This document shows positions 12,218 to 22,784 of a stretch of 64,000 nucleotides of DNA, one piece after another (the first letter of the stretch is position 1; every line of letters begins with the position of its first letter). The DNA is taken from NCBI RefSeq assembly GCF_020564935.1, contig NZ_JAJCXB010000003.1, forward strand, positions 1 through 64,000, read 5' to 3'. The notes under the pieces are model-generated. The model had not been told where the DNA came from. It saw only the letters and a list, made by a program, of their open reading frames with translations, and searched no databases. Made by a program: the position numbers and the translations under genes. This DNA comes from Streptomyces pinistramenti. GTDB lineage: Bacteria; Actinomycetota; Actinomycetes; Streptomycetales; Streptomycetaceae.

Positions 12218-12739
12218 TCAGCTGCCCATGAGTGCGGCGAATTCGTTGGGGTCGGCGTCAAATCCGCGGACAGCGGCACGGAAGCGCCATTCGCCCTCCT
12301 CATCCCGGGCGAATTCGGCCACGACTGCGGCAGTTGACGCCGCGACCGTGGAGAAGTCGTTCTCGGCAAGGGCGTTGTAGCCCTCGTGGATCTCCACTTC
12401 GGTGTTGTCTATGTCGCCGAACGTCTTGCGGCCGCCGCCCTGTTGGATCGCGACCCCCACCACGACCCGCTGGTAGCTGTCGGCCAGCCGGTCCAGCTCC
12501 AGGGTCATGACCTCGTCGGAGCCGAAACCCTGGCCCGTGCGGCTGTCACGGTTGAGGGTGATCGTCCCGTCGGGGGACCGGCTGTCGAAGTGGACCAGGT
12601 AGCACGGCTCGCCAGGAGGCGTGTTCGCCTCGTACGTCGCGGCGATGATGTCGAGGTCGTTGTCCGGCTCGCCGAGGGGGCTGGGATCCCACTTCAGTGT
12701 GACCTCGGCCTTCTCGATCCCTTTGTTGAGCGTGCTCAC
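12218..12739 (-). CDS. TerD-family protein
   Basis: The start is GTG at 12739 (VSTLNKGIEKAEV) with GGAAGGGA upstream, giving 173 residues, close to the usual TerD length of about 190. The single TerD domain has the acidic calcium-binding pattern (NDLD near residue 28, SPDG near 53) and the GFGSDEVMTLELD and AIQQGGGRKTFGDI segments. TerD proteins are named for tellurite resistance but in Streptomyces many copies act in calcium-linked stress and development. No other ter genes are nearby, so it stands alone. The upstream TetR gene is on the same strand but about 380 bp away. Confidence 0.88.
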   Translation of the reverse strand: MSTLNKGIEKAEVTLKWDPSPLGEPDNDLDIIAATYEANTPPGEPCYLVHFDSRSPDGTITLNRDSRTGQGFGSDEVMTLELDRLADSYQRVVVGVAIQQGGGRKTFGDIDNTEVEIHEGYNALAENDFSTVAASTAAVVAEFARDEEGEWRFRAAVRGFDADPNEFAALMGS

Positions 12740-13121
12740 CGGGCTTCCCTTCCTTCGCGTTCCGTCGAACCGGGGCGCGCGGAACGGCTCCGCGCGCGGC
12801 CGGCTGCCGGCCGGTCGGTGATCGGGGGTACGGTCCCGGCCGGCCGACGGGCAGCCGCGGAGCCCCTGGAGAGACCGCTCGCCCGTGCTCGTGCGAACCA
12901 CTCGCCAGGACGCCCCGTTGACCTTCCATGGTGCCATGTCGGAGGGGGATCGCGGCGGGGTGAACTGCACTTGTGGAAAACCGGGTTGGGCATGAGAGAT
13001 GGCCTGATTGCATTGCCTCTTCCGGGCGTCGCTCCACTCGTTGCGGTGTCCGGTGCGGGCGGTCGCGGGCTCCCGGGAGGCGGCCGGGAAACCGGGGCTC
13101 TCCGTAGGGCCTTCGGGCTCC
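12740..13121. other. spacer upstream of the terD-like gene
   Basis: This 382-bp stretch must hold the terD-like promoter. No clear promoter motif, gene or repeat was identified. A one-mismatch DnaA-like string at 12972-12980 is not convincing. Confidence 0.5.
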
Positions 13122-13709
13122 TCAGCCGGCCGGTTCGCCCCACAGGCGGCGGAGGTGATGGTCCAGTACATCCAGCGCGGCGGCGGGCGAGATGTGGTCG
13201 ATCAGGACGTGGGTGGTGAGGCCGTCGACGAGTGCGAGCAGCGTGCGGGCCTCCAGGGCCGGGTCGCAGTCGGGCGTGGCCTCGGCGACGAGCTGCGTGA
13301 ACACCTCTTGAAGGCCGGTGTAGTTGGCCCGCAGGATCTCGGCCAGGGGGCGGCTGACGGCCGCCTGCGCGAGGAACGCCAGCCAGACGCGGGCCTCGGC
13401 CCGGTGCTCCTCCCGGAGCAGCGAGAGCTCCGACGTGGCGTGCCCCAGTGCCGTACGGGCCGACTGGGCGGGGGACTGGACGAGGCGCGCCGAAACCCGT
13501 GCGGAGATCCGTTCACCGATATGCCGCAGGGCGAAGGTCAGCATCTCGTCCTTGGTGCGGAAGCAGCGCTGGACCGCTCCCATGGAGACCTCGGCGCGGG
13601 CCGCGACGTCCCGGAGGGTGACGCCTTCCAGGCCGCTCTCCTCGGCGAGCCGGCAGACGGCGTCGGCGATCCGGCGGCGGCGGCTCTCGTGGTCCACCAG
13701 TTTGGGCAT
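13122..13709 (-). CDS. TetR/AcrR-family transcriptional regulator
   Basis: I place the start at ATG 13709 (MPKLVDHESRRRR) because GGAG sits eight bases upstream; a GTG nine bases earlier is too close to it. The product has 195 residues. The N-terminal helix-turn-helix is GVTLRDVAARAEVSMGAVQRCFRTKDEM (split: TLRDVAARAEVS and MGAVQRCFRTK, about residues 33-60), with Arg/Lys-rich residues before it. The C-terminal ligand-binding domain is TetR_C-like, with LLALVDGLTTHVL near the end. It is divergent from the frameshifted amidase gene, and repeats in the shared promoter region are probable operators. The ligand is unknown. Confidence 0.92.
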   Translation of the reverse strand: MPKLVDHESRRRRIADAVCRLAEESGLEGVTLRDVAARAEVSMGAVQRCFRTKDEMLTFALRHIGERISARVSARLVQSPAQSARTALGHATSELSLLREEHRAEARVWLAFLAQAAVSRPLAEILRANYTGLQEVFTQLVAEATPDCDPALEARTLLALVDGLTTHVLIDHISPAAALDVLDHHLRRLWGEPAG

Positions 13710-13725
13710 GGCATGCACTCCGCTT

Positions 13726-13783
13726 TATTCGATGCGTTCGTATCGGAGGCAAGGCTACGACGCCTATTCGATGCACATGCATC
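13726..13783. promoter_or_regulatory. candidate TetR operator repeats
   Basis: TATTCGATGC occurs twice in the same direction (13726-13735 and 13765-13774), and the second copy runs into GATGCA-CA-TGCATC (13770-13783), a 6-bp inverted repeat. This sits between the divergent TetR gene and amidase gene, so it is a likely binding region for the regulator. Confidence 0.5.
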
Positions 13784-13870
13784 ACAACGTCTTGTGAGGG
13801 CGGGAATGCGTCATCCCGGAGCGCGGGGGAGCCGGCGCTTCCGGATGACGGCACCGGGAGAGGGCGAGTC

Positions 13871-15284
13871 GTGCGGGACATGCTGTGGCGGATGCCGGCG
13901 CACGAGGAGGCGGCATCCGTACGGGGCGGCACGGTGGCGGCGGCCGAGTTGATGGACGGTCACTTGGCGCGGATCGCCGAGGTCACCCCGGCCGTCGACG
14001 CCGTGACGCAGCTGCTCGCCGAACGGGCACGGGCGGACGCGGCGGAGACCGACCGCCGCCGGGCCGCCGGCGTTGCCCTGGGGCCGCTGGCGGGAGTGCC
14101 GTTCAGGGGCAAGGAGACCACCGGGATCGAGGGAGTGCGGACGACCTTCGGTGCCGCGCGCTTCCGCGACTTCACCGCCCCTCCCGATGCGCCCCCCGGT
14201 GGCCCGGCTGCGCGCCGCCGGTGCCATCCCCCTCGGGCACACCAACATGCCGACCCTCATCCTGGCCGGTATCCACACCCGTAGTGAACTGTTCGGCGAC
14301 ACGGCCAACCCCTGGAGCGGAGAGGTCACGCCGGGCGGCACCAGTGGCGGCGACGCTGCGGCGGTCGCGAGCGGGATGATGCCGATCGGCTTGGGCAACG
14401 ACTCCGGGGAATCGGTGCGGATCCCGGCGTCCTTCTGTGGCGTCGCGGGATTGAAGCCGACCTACGGGCGGTGCGCCGCCGATCACCGCATCGGGTCGGG
14501 CGATCCCTCGCTCGCCGCCCAGGAGTTGGTGGTCGACGGGCCCCTGGCGCGCTCCATCGGCGATCTGCGACGGGTCCACGAGGCACTGACGGGTGCCGAT
14601 CCGCGCGACCCGAGGGCCGTACCGGTGCCCTCGTACGGAGAGCCGCTGCCCCGCCCGCTCCGGGTGGCAGTGCTGGCCGACCCCGGTGGCCACGGCGTGC
14701 ACCCGGTGGTGCGCGGGGCCGTGGAGGCCGCCACCGACGCGTTGCGGGACGCCGGGTACGAGGTGTGCGAGGTGCCGGACGTGCCGCGCCTGGACGACGC
14801 CCTGGAGGTCTACGCCCGGATGACGCTCACCGACTTCCCCGTCAGCTGGCCGGCGGTCAAGCCGCTGCTGGGGGAGGGTGGCCGGCGCTGCATCGAGCTG
14901 GGGGCGGAGCGGTCCGGCCCGGTGGAACTGGCCGAGTGCCTGCGGCTTACGGGGGTGCGGCTGGGCATCCGGCGGGACTGGGCGGCTTTCCTGGACGCCT
15001 GTCCGCTGCTCCTGGGGCCGGTGTTCACCGATCCGCCATTCGTCCCGGGGGACGAACTGCGGGACGCGGACAGCGCGTTGCGGGTGCAGCGCGCGATGCG
15101 CCTGTGCGCGGCGGCGAGCTTCGTCGGCGTCCCCGCGGTGGCCGTGCCCACCGGGGTGGCGGACGGGCTCCCCTACGGTGTCCAGCTCGTCGGGCGGCCC
15201 TACCGGGAGGACCTGTGTCGGGACGCCGCCCAGGAGGTGGAGCGACGGCTGGGCGTCCTCACCCCCATCGACCCGCACTCGTAA
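13871..15284 (+). pseudogene. amidase (amidase-signature family), one frameshift
   Basis: Reading starts at GTG 13871 (GGGAGAGGG upstream). The first part ends in frame with ARFRDFTAPPDAP, and the family sequence continues as PVARLRAAGAIPLGHTNMP in the next frame. Removing one C from the six-C run at 14192-14197 restores one frame of about 470 residues, the normal amidase length. Family motifs are otherwise intact: GVPFRGKET with the catalytic Lys, GGTSGGDAA, and NDSGESVRIPASFCGVAGLKPT with the nucleophile Ser. Amidases of this family hydrolyse amides with a Ser-cisSer-Lys triad. The lesion is either real inactivation or a homopolymer sequencing error. It is divergent from a TetR gene. Confidence 0.85.
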
Positions 15285-15352
15285 GGAAGTTCAGGGCGTG
15301 CACGGCATGAGAGGCAGTGATTCCGGCCACCACGGGGCCGTACGATGGCGCG

Positions 15353-15958
15353 GTGCTGGTCAAGTGGATTCGCCTCACCGTTGTGGACCGTCGAGGGTTC
15401 GAGCGGGGGCAGCGGAAATGGGCGGGGCTGCTGGGTGAGCCCGGGTTTCGAGGGCAGGGCGGGGGGTGGAGCCGCGGCCGGCCGGGTGTCGCGCACCTGG
15501 TCGCCTTCTGGGAGAGCCGGGCGTTCTACGACTCGTTCATGGCGCGTTCCCACGACCGGCTGGCCGCGGCGCAGGTGGGAACCTTCAAGGACAGCCAAGT
15601 GCGCCTCTTCGAGCACGAATTCGACGTGAAGGTGGGATTCGAGCCGGTCTTCGGCGACGTGGACGTGCTGCGTCTTGCGCACTCCCAGGTGCGTGAGGAC
15701 CGCGTGGACCACTTCACGCTGATGCAGGAAAAGGTCTGGAATCCGGCGATGGCCGGGTCGCCGGGAATGGTGCGCGGGATGCTGGGGCGGGCTCCGGGAG
15801 AGGAGTTCCTGGTGTTGTCGATGTGGCAGTCGGCCGCCGAACGCGGAAAGTACCGCCAGGAACGGGTGGAACGGCTTGCCCTGCGGGCGCAGATAGCGGC
15901 CGACGTCCAGGCCCTGGCCGGGGACGTCGTACAGCTTGAACCCTCGTGGACGGTCTGA
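15353..15958 (+). CDS. DUF4937-like (YdbC-type) protein
   Basis: The start is GTG 15353 (VLVKWIRLTVVD); an earlier in-frame start lacks support. The product has 201 residues, soluble, with no signal peptide. It appears to be built of two repeated ferredoxin-like segments: HLVAFWESRAFYDSFMARSHD in the first half resembles FLVLSMWQSAAERGKYRQE in the second half. This fits the dimeric alpha-beta barrel/DUF4937 type. I recognise the sequence as conserved in Streptomyces but know no established reaction. It lies 68 bp after the broken amidase and is convergent with the next TetR gene. Confidence 0.72.
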   Translation: MLVKWIRLTVVDRRGFERGQRKWAGLLGEPGFRGQGGGWSRGRPGVAHLVAFWESRAFYDSFMARSHDRLAAAQVGTFKDSQVRLFEHEFDVKVGFEPVFGDVDVLRLAHSQVREDRVDHFTLMQEKVWNPAMAGSPGMVRGMLGRAPGEEFLVLSMWQSAAERGKYRQERVERLALRAQIAADVQALAGDVVQLEPSWTV

Positions 15959-16020
15959 TCGGCGCTGCGGCACGGGGCTGAAGGACTGCGGAGGGGGCGG
16001 GATTTGCCGCGGGTGCGGGC

Positions 16021-16665
16021 CTACGGAGCCGGCGTTTTCCGGGCTCCAACGGTGAACGCGCCGGCGCGGGCCGCCGCCACCGTCGCTGCCGCGGACTGCA
16101 CCGCCAGGGTGGTGTCGACCGGCTCGCGGGTGATGAAGAGCCGGAAGAAGACCGGCGCCGCCGCTGCCCGCACCAGTGCGCCCGCATCGACGGCGGCCTC
16201 GGGGGTGGAGGGCAGTTCGCCGCGTTCCGCGGCGCGTTCCACGATGATCTCGCAGCGGCCGAACCGCTCGGCGTAGTAGGCGCGCAGCGCGCCCGCGGCA
16301 CGCTCCGAGTGGAACGCCGCCGCGATGATCGCGGACCCGGACGCGCCCACCTCGCGGTCCGCGAAGGACTGCACCACCTCCTGGGCGAGCGCGCACAGAT
16401 CGCCCTCCAGTGTCCCCGTGTCCGGCGGCAGCCAGCTGTCCTCGCCTGCGAGGTCCAGGGCGTCGGCCACCAGCCCCTCGATGTCGCCCCACCGCCGGTA
16501 GAGCGTCGTCTTGTGCACGCCGGAGTGCTCGGCGACGTACTCGACGGTCAGGCCGGGGTAGCCGTGCTCGGAAAGGCCGGTCAGGACGGCGTCCCGGACG
16601 GCTGCGCGGGTGCGGGCGGTACGTCCGCCGGGGCGCCGGGTGCCGGGTGCGGATTCCTCATTCAA
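16021..16665 (-). CDS. TetR-family regulator divergent from an ABC-F gene
   Basis: The best start is TTG 16665 (LNEESAPGTRRPGG) because AGGAG lies six bases before it; this gives 214 residues. The N-terminal HTH includes LTVEYVAEHSGVHKTTLYRRW (about residues 38-58, given here by its key residues VAEHSGV and TTLYRRWG). The C-terminal half is helical, with GALVRAAAAPVFFRLFITREP typical of TetR_C members. It is transcribed away from the ABC-F ribosome protection gene and the shared 143-bp region holds two operator-like repeats, one overlapping its own start. It probably represses both genes until an antibiotic or related ligand binds. Confidence 0.92.
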   Translation of the reverse strand: MNEESAPGTRRPGGRTARTRAAVRDAVLTGLSEHGYPGLTVEYVAEHSGVHKTTLYRRWGDIEGLVADALDLAGEDSWLPPDTGTLEGDLCALAQEVVQSFADREVGASGSAIIAAAFHSERAAGALRAYYAERFGRCEIIVERAAERGELPSTPEAAVDAGALVRAAAAPVFFRLFITREPVDTTLAVQSAAATVAAARAGAFTVGARKTPAP

Positions 16666-16668
16666 TTG

Positions 16669-16732
16669 CAACTCCTGTTGTGTTAGTGCGGGTTTCGTGT
16701 CATCATCAACATAACGCAACATGAGTTGTGTT
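16669..16732. promoter_or_regulatory. two operator-like repeats between TetR and ABC-F genes
   Basis: Site A at 16713-16732 is AACGCAAC-ATGA-GTTGTGTT, an 8-bp inverted repeat with one mismatch. Site B at 16669-16684 keeps CAAC-TCCT-GTTGTGTT with the same 4-base spacer. The sites are 48 bp apart and B touches the TetR start codon, a common plan for autoregulating TetR repressors. Confidence 0.65.
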
Positions 16733-16808
16733 TGCCGGTCCAGTGTGCCGCCTGCCGACGCGGCCCAGGTCCGGCGAGCCCGCGCGACCAACCGGAACGG
16801 AGCACTGA

Positions 16809-18428
<1,620 letters not shown>

Positions 18429-18541
18429 GGGGCGGAATCCAAGCGGTCCGCGTGGGGGAGCCGCCGCCCGACCAGGCCCGATCCGGCCCGGTACCGAGGG
18501 CGGCTGCGGCATGCACACGGCAGGCGTTCTAAGGTGGCGCC

Positions 18542-19201
18542 ATGGCACGGCCCCGACGCATCGTCCTCATTCGCCACGGAGAGTCGGCGGGGAACGTCGA
18601 CGACACCGTCTACGAGCGGGAACCCGACCACGCGCTGAGCCTGACGGACAACGGACTGCGCCAGGCCCGCGAGGCCGGCGGCCCGCTGCGGGAGCTGTTC
18701 GGCAGGGAACGGATCTCCGCGTACGTCTCGCCGTACCGCCGCACCCACCAGACGTTCCGGTCCCTCGGCCTGGATCCCGGCAAGGTCCGCGTACGCGAGG
18801 AGCCGCGGCTGCGCGAGCAGGACTGGGGCAACTGGCAGGACCGGGACGACGTACGGCTGCAGAAGGCGTACCGGGACGCGTACGGGCACTTCTTCTACCG
18901 GTTCGCCCAGGGCGAGTCCGGTGCCGATGTGTACGACCGCGTCGGGGCGTTCCTGGAGAGCCTGTGGCGAAGCTTCGAAGACCCGGACCATCCGCCGAAC
19001 GTCCTGATCGTCACCCACGGTCTCACCATGCGGCTGTTCTGTATGCGCTGGTTCCACTGGACGGTGGCCGACTTCGAGTCGCTCTCCAACCCGGGCAACG
19101 CCGAACGGCGCACCCTGCTCCTGCGGCCCGACGGACGCTACGCACTGGACCGGCCGTTCGAGCGCTGGTGTGAACCGGAGCCTTACGGCCTCAGCGGTTA
19201 G
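18542..19201 (+). CDS. histidine phosphatase superfamily (phosphoglycerate mutase-like) protein
   Basis: This is a 219-residue product starting at ATG 18542. The catalytic RHGES motif (R11, H12) near the N-terminus, YVSPYRRTHQT with the second Arg, the acidic REQDWGNWQ segment, and a late THGLTMR with the second His match the branch that includes phosphatases and 2,3-bisphosphoglycerate mutase-like enzymes. The phosphoenzyme forms at H12. The substrate is unknown. The ADP-ribosylglycohydrolase gene starts 11 bp after its stop, so the two are probably cotranscribed. Confidence 0.9.
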   Translation: MARPRRIVLIRHGESAGNVDDTVYEREPDHALSLTDNGLRQAREAGGPLRELFGRERISAYVSPYRRTHQTFRSLGLDPGKVRVREEPRLREQDWGNWQDRDDVRLQKAYRDAYGHFFYRFAQGESGADVYDRVGAFLESLWRSFEDPDHPPNVLIVTHGLTMRLFCMRWFHWTVADFESLSNPGNAERRTLLLRPDGRYALDRPFERWCEPEPYGLSG

Positions 19202-19211
19202 AGTGCCACCG

Positions 19212-20120
19212 ATGACTGCCGACCACCATGACGCAGACCGCTCCGAGCGGGCCCTGGCGAGCCTGCGCGGACTGACCGTGGGCGATGCACTCGGATCCCA
19301 GTTCTTCGTCCCCGCCCATTACCCCGCCCTCAAGCGCCGCGCGCTGCCACCCGCCCCCTGGCGGTGGACCGACGACACCGAGATGACCTGCTCCGTGCTG
19401 GCCGTCCTCGCCGCCCACGGCCGCATCGACCAGGACGCACTGGCCAGATCGTTCGCCGACCACCACGACGCCGACCGCGGCTACGGCCCGGCCGTGAACC
19501 GCATGCTCGACCTGATCCGGGAGGGCGGCGACTGGCGCGAACTGGCCTCCGGCCTCTTCAACGGCCAGGGCTCCTGGGGCAATGGCGCCGCCATGCGCAT
19601 CGCCCCCCTGGGGGCCTGGTACGCCGACGACCCCGAGCAGGCCACCCACCAGGCGGAGATCTCCGCCTACACCACCCACCAGCACCGCGAGGCCGTGGTC
19701 GGCGCGATGGCCGTCGCCGCAGCCGCCGCCCTGGCGGCCGACCCGTCCGGCGCCCCCGGCCCCGAGCAGCTGATCGACGGCGTACTGGCGCTGATCCCGC
19801 GCAGCGCCGTCCAGGCCGGACTGCGCCGTGCCCGGGACATGCTCGACTACGCGAACTCGGGCACCGTCGCCGCCGTCCTCGGCTGCGGACGGCGCACCAC
19901 CGCCCACGACACCGTCCCCTTCGCCCTGTGGGCGGCAGCCCGCCACCTCGGCAACTACGAGCAGGCGTTCTGGGCCACCGCCGAGGCAGGTGGCGACGTG
20001 GACACCACCTGCGCCATCGTCGGCGGCATCGTCGCGTCCGGCCGCGGCGGCCACCCGCCCCGGGAATGGCTCGACGGCACGGAAGCCCTCCCGTCCTGGG
20101 TGCCCCTCCCGGCGGGATGA
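19212..20120 (+). CDS. ADP-ribosylglycohydrolase family protein
   Basis: I choose ATG 19212 (MTADHHDADRSERAL); a GTG at 19170 would overlap the preceding gene. The product is 302 residues. Family features are present: GLTVGDALGSQFF at the start of the domain, WTDDTEMT with metal-binding acidic residues, the NGAAMRIAPLG loop, and GGDVDTTCAIVGGIV in the second metal motif. These magnesium-dependent enzymes remove ADP-ribose from proteins or small molecules. The product is cytoplasmic. Its target is not known; it follows the histidine phosphatase gene closely. Confidence 0.92.
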   Translation: MTADHHDADRSERALASLRGLTVGDALGSQFFVPAHYPALKRRALPPAPWRWTDDTEMTCSVLAVLAAHGRIDQDALARSFADHHDADRGYGPAVNRMLDLIREGGDWRELASGLFNGQGSWGNGAAMRIAPLGAWYADDPEQATHQAEISAYTTHQHREAVVGAMAVAAAAALAADPSGAPGPEQLIDGVLALIPRSAVQAGLRRARDMLDYANSGTVAAVLGCGRRTTAHDTVPFALWAAARHLGNYEQAFWATAEAGGDVDTTCAIVGGIVASGRGGHPPREWLDGTEALPSWVPLPAG

Positions 20121-20440
20121 ACCCGCCGCGGCGCGGCCGCCCCACACTGGGGGGACGCTCCCGGGGCACGTCCAACTGGCGCCGCCCGCCGCCGACTTCA
20201 CGCCCCACGTGACCCCGCGCGGCACCGATGCCGCACCGGCCGGATTCGGCCCCTCCGGACGCCGCGCACGGGCCGCGAGCCCCCGCACACCGGCCGCATC
20301 CACGAGCACGCCGCCGACCTGGTGATCTTCCCTCCGTGCCCCCGGACCCCCCTTCGCCGGGCCCGCATTCCGGTCGATCCGCGGTTGATCCGGATCCGAT
20401 GCGGACGCCCGCCCCGAATAGGCGTACGCTGGCTGGCGCC
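20121..20440. other. spacer before rnhB
   Basis: 320 bp with no credible gene. It must carry the rnhB promoter, but I could not identify -10/-35 elements with confidence. Confidence 0.45.
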
Positions 20441-21142
20441 ATGCCGTACGAGCCTCCCACCCATACCGTCGAGCGATCACTGCGCGCCACGACGGGCGCC
20501 AAGATCATCGCAGGTGTCGACGAGGTCGGGCGAGGAGCCTGGGCCGGCCCGGTGAGCGTCTGCGCAGCCGTCACGGGCCTGCGCCGTCCGCCCGCCGGAC
20601 TCACCGATTCCAAGCTGCTGACCCCCAAGCGCCGGACCGAACTCGCCGATGTTCTCGGCACCTGGGTCACGGCCTACGCACTGGGACACTCCTCACCCGA
20701 GGAGATCGACTCCCTGGGCATGACCGCGGCGCTCCGGCTCGCGGCCATCCGTGCCCTGGAGGCGCTGCCGGTCCGCCCGGACGCGATCATCCTCGACGGC
20801 AAGCACAACTACCTGGGCGAGCCATGGCAGGTCCGCACGGTCATCAAGGGCGACCAGTCCTGCATCGCGGTCTCCGCCGCATCCGTGATCGCCAAGGTGC
20901 GTCGCGACGCGATGATGGCCGAACTGGGCACGGACCACGCGGAATTCGACTTCGCGGCCAACGCCGGCTATCCCTCCCCGACCCATCGCATCGCCCTGGA
21001 GGAGCACGGTCCTACGCCGCACCACCGGGTGTCGTGGTCCTACATGGATGCGCTGCCCCGGTGGCGGCATCTGAAGAAGGTGCGCGTCACCCCCGAAGCA
21101 GCCGCTCTGAAGGCCGGTGGCCAACTCGGCTTCGACTTCTGA
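20441..21142 (+). CDS. rnhB: ribonuclease HII
   Basis: The start is ATG 20441 ([11 protein letters not shown]), 233 residues, a normal length. The RNase HII signature [16 protein letters not shown] carries the catalytic D27 and E28; [19 protein letters not shown] and [20 protein letters not shown] follow, supplying the other acidic residues and substrate contacts. The enzyme cleaves 5' of ribonucleotides embedded in DNA. It lies beside other genome-maintenance genes (dinG, recQ-like). The C-terminal ~30 residues end in a GFDF motif. Confidence 0.97.
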   Translation: MPYEPPTHTVERSLRATTGAKIIAGVDEVGRGAWAGPVSVCAAVTGLRRPPAGLTDSKLLTPKRRTELADVLGTWVTAYALGHSSPEEIDSLGMTAALRLAAIRALEALPVRPDAIILDGKHNYLGEPWQVRTVIKGDQSCIAVSAASVIAKVRRDAMMAELGTDHAEFDFAANAGYPSPTHRIALEEHGPTPHHRVSWSYMDALPRWRHLKKVRVTPEAAALKAGGQLGFDF

Positions 21143-21208
21143 GCGGTGCGGGCATCAACGCGGTACCCGCTGTCATGTCCCGCACCCACGTTTGATAGAC
21201 ATCCCTTT

Positions 21209-21856
21209 ATGCCTCTCATCCCCGAGGAGCCTCAGATTCACGAGAGTGTCCCGGGTCCCCGCGCAACTCCGGCCGCCGGCCGCACCGCGCCGACCCCCCG
21301 TCCTGTTCCTGGCCCCGGCCCCCGCCCCGCCCCTCCGCGTGGCGCTCCCGCGGCCGGCGTCCGTCCGGGCAAACCCGGACCGTCTGCCCCGCCGCGTGGG
21401 CCCGCCGCCCCGCCGGCGCAGCGCACCGGCCCCCCGACGCCCGCTGCCGCCGATGCCGGTACGGCAACCGGGGCGCAGCTTCAGCTGATCCCGGCCCCGG
21501 CCGACGGTGCCGTCGACGCCGCCGACGAAGCCGTCGATCTCCTGCTGGACTCCGGTCGGGCGCCGGGCGACATCCTGGTGCTCACCACCGGCGAAACCCA
21601 CCCGTGGGCCGCGCACGAACTGTCCTTCGGCGAAGCGTCCTACTGGGCACAACACGACGCCGCGGACGATGTGTTCTACGCGGACGCCGCTGCCGAGCGT
21701 CCCACCGGACGGCCCGTCGTGGTCGTCGCGGTGAACGGCGGCACCGACGAGGCCACTGCACGGGCCCTGCCCGCCGCGCTGGCCCGTGCCGGAGCACTGC
21801 TGATCGTCTGCGGAGACCCGCAGCAGATCAACACCGTGCTCGGCGCGCACGCCTGA
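21209..21856 (+). CDS. hypothetical protein, Pro-rich N-terminus and globular C-terminus
   Basis: The start is ATG 21209 (MPLIPEEPQIHES), 215 residues. Residues about 10-85 are very rich in Pro, Ala and Gly and probably disordered. The rest (about 90-215) looks globular: DILVLTTGETHPWAAHELSF, VFYADA, VVVVAVNGG and LLIVCGDPQQ. That pattern resembles the C-terminal domain of UvrD/RecD-type helicases without any motor motif, but this is an inference from a few short blocks. It sits just after rnhB and converges on another unknown gene. No function is assigned. Confidence 0.72.
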   Translation: MPLIPEEPQIHESVPGPRATPAAGRTAPTPRPVPGPGPRPAPPRGAPAAGVRPGKPGPSAPPRGPAAPPAQRTGPPTPAAADAGTATGAQLQLIPAPADGAVDAADEAVDLLLDSGRAPGDILVLTTGETHPWAAHELSFGEASYWAQHDAADDVFYADAAAERPTGRPVVVVAVNGGTDEATARALPAALARAGALLIVCGDPQQINTVLGAHA

Positions 21857-21874
21857 CGGACCACTGCTCGAAGC

Positions 21875-21902
21875 AGCCCGCCGGCCCTTGGCCGGTCGGG
21901 CT
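21875..21902. terminator. bidirectional hairpin between two convergent unknown genes
   Basis: AGCCCGCCGGCC pairs with GGCCGG-T-CGGGCT with one bulged T and a 3-base loop, right after the plus-strand gene and before the end of the minus-strand gene. Confidence 0.7.
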
Positions 21903-21983
21903 CGCTCGCGCGCCCGGACACCCCGTGGCAGTCACGCGGCGCCCGGAACTCCGCTTCCGGCCCCTCCGGAACATCGCCTGCCG

Positions 21984-22784
21984 TCAGCGGGCCGCCGCGT
22001 GCCGCTCGGCCTTCGCCGCGCCGCCACCGGCCCGCGGAGCCGTGCCGCTCCCGTGCCGTGACCGCTCCGGCATTTGCGCACGCGCCGCCGGACGCGGTGT
22101 CTCCGGCGGACGGCATGGGCCCGCGGCCCCGGCTCGCTCCGGGACGCCGGGCTGCCCGCCACCGGGGCCCTGCGGCACGGCCCGCGCCGACGCGGGCGAC
22201 CCGCGCCCATCCGCCGCAGAACCGGCCAACGGGCCACGAGGCTTTGGCAGTTCGCCCCGGTGCTCCCGGGGCCGGCGCCCGCCCCGTTTCTCGCCCAGGA
22301 CCTGCCAGCGGTCACGGGTCAGCGTGATGTACGCCCCGCACCGCAACCCGTGCAGCGTGCACGCGTCGCGCAGCCCCCACATCCAGGCCCCGTCCGTCTC
22401 CGTCCAGCGTGGCTCGCCCTCCCGGCAGTACAGAAGCACCGCCGTACGGACCGGAACCCGCAGCCGCAGATCGTGCGGGACCACCCGCCGGAGGTGCGGC
22501 AGCAGGACATTGCGCAGCTTCCAGCCGTCCGCCTCCTCCGCGGGCTCGCTGAAGGAAGCGCTCGCGATCACCCGCTGCTGCGGATTCAGCACCGCGACGA
22601 CGGCCGTCGAAGGGACCGGGTGATGGCGTTCGTACAGACCGGAGACGATCTCACGCGGATTGCGGAGCAGCGGAATGCCTGCCGACGCCCACTCGGCGGG
22701 CTCCAGTATTCGACCCAGCCGGGCGGCGGAATCGGCGGATGCAGACGGGGAGGCAGGCGTGTGCGGGGTAAAGCCGAAGGCCAC
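21984..22784 (-). CDS. hypothetical protein conserved in Streptomyces
   Basis: The start is GTG 22784 (VAFGFTPHTPASPS) with GGGAGGACC directly upstream; 266 residues. The ordered region is about 25-170: ASAGIPLLRNPREIVSGLY, STAVVAVLNPQQRVIASASFS, LRNVLLPHLRRVVPHDL, and TAVLLYCREGEPRWTETD. The last ~90 residues are low-complexity Gly/Arg/Pro. I do not recognise the family. The beta-rich centre with a Cys after LLY has no catalytic signature I can name. It lies between an unknown gene and the recQ-like gene on the same strand as the latter. Confidence 0.68.
   Translation of the reverse strand: MAFGFTPHTPASPSASADSAARLGRILEPAEWASAGIPLLRNPREIVSGLYERHHPVPSTAVVAVLNPQQRVIASASFSEPAEEADGWKLRNVLLPHLRRVVPHDLRLRVPVRTAVLLYCREGEPRWTETDGAWMWGLRDACTLHGLRCGAYITLTRDRWQVLGEKRGGRRPREHRGELPKPRGPLAGSAADGRGSPASARAVPQGPGGGQPGVPERAGAAGPCRPPETPRPAARAQMPERSRHGSGTAPRAGGGAAKAERHAAAR

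Noticed and set aside
12972..12980. DnaA-like TGTGGAAAA
   Set aside because: It differs from the perfect box at a conserved position and stands alone.
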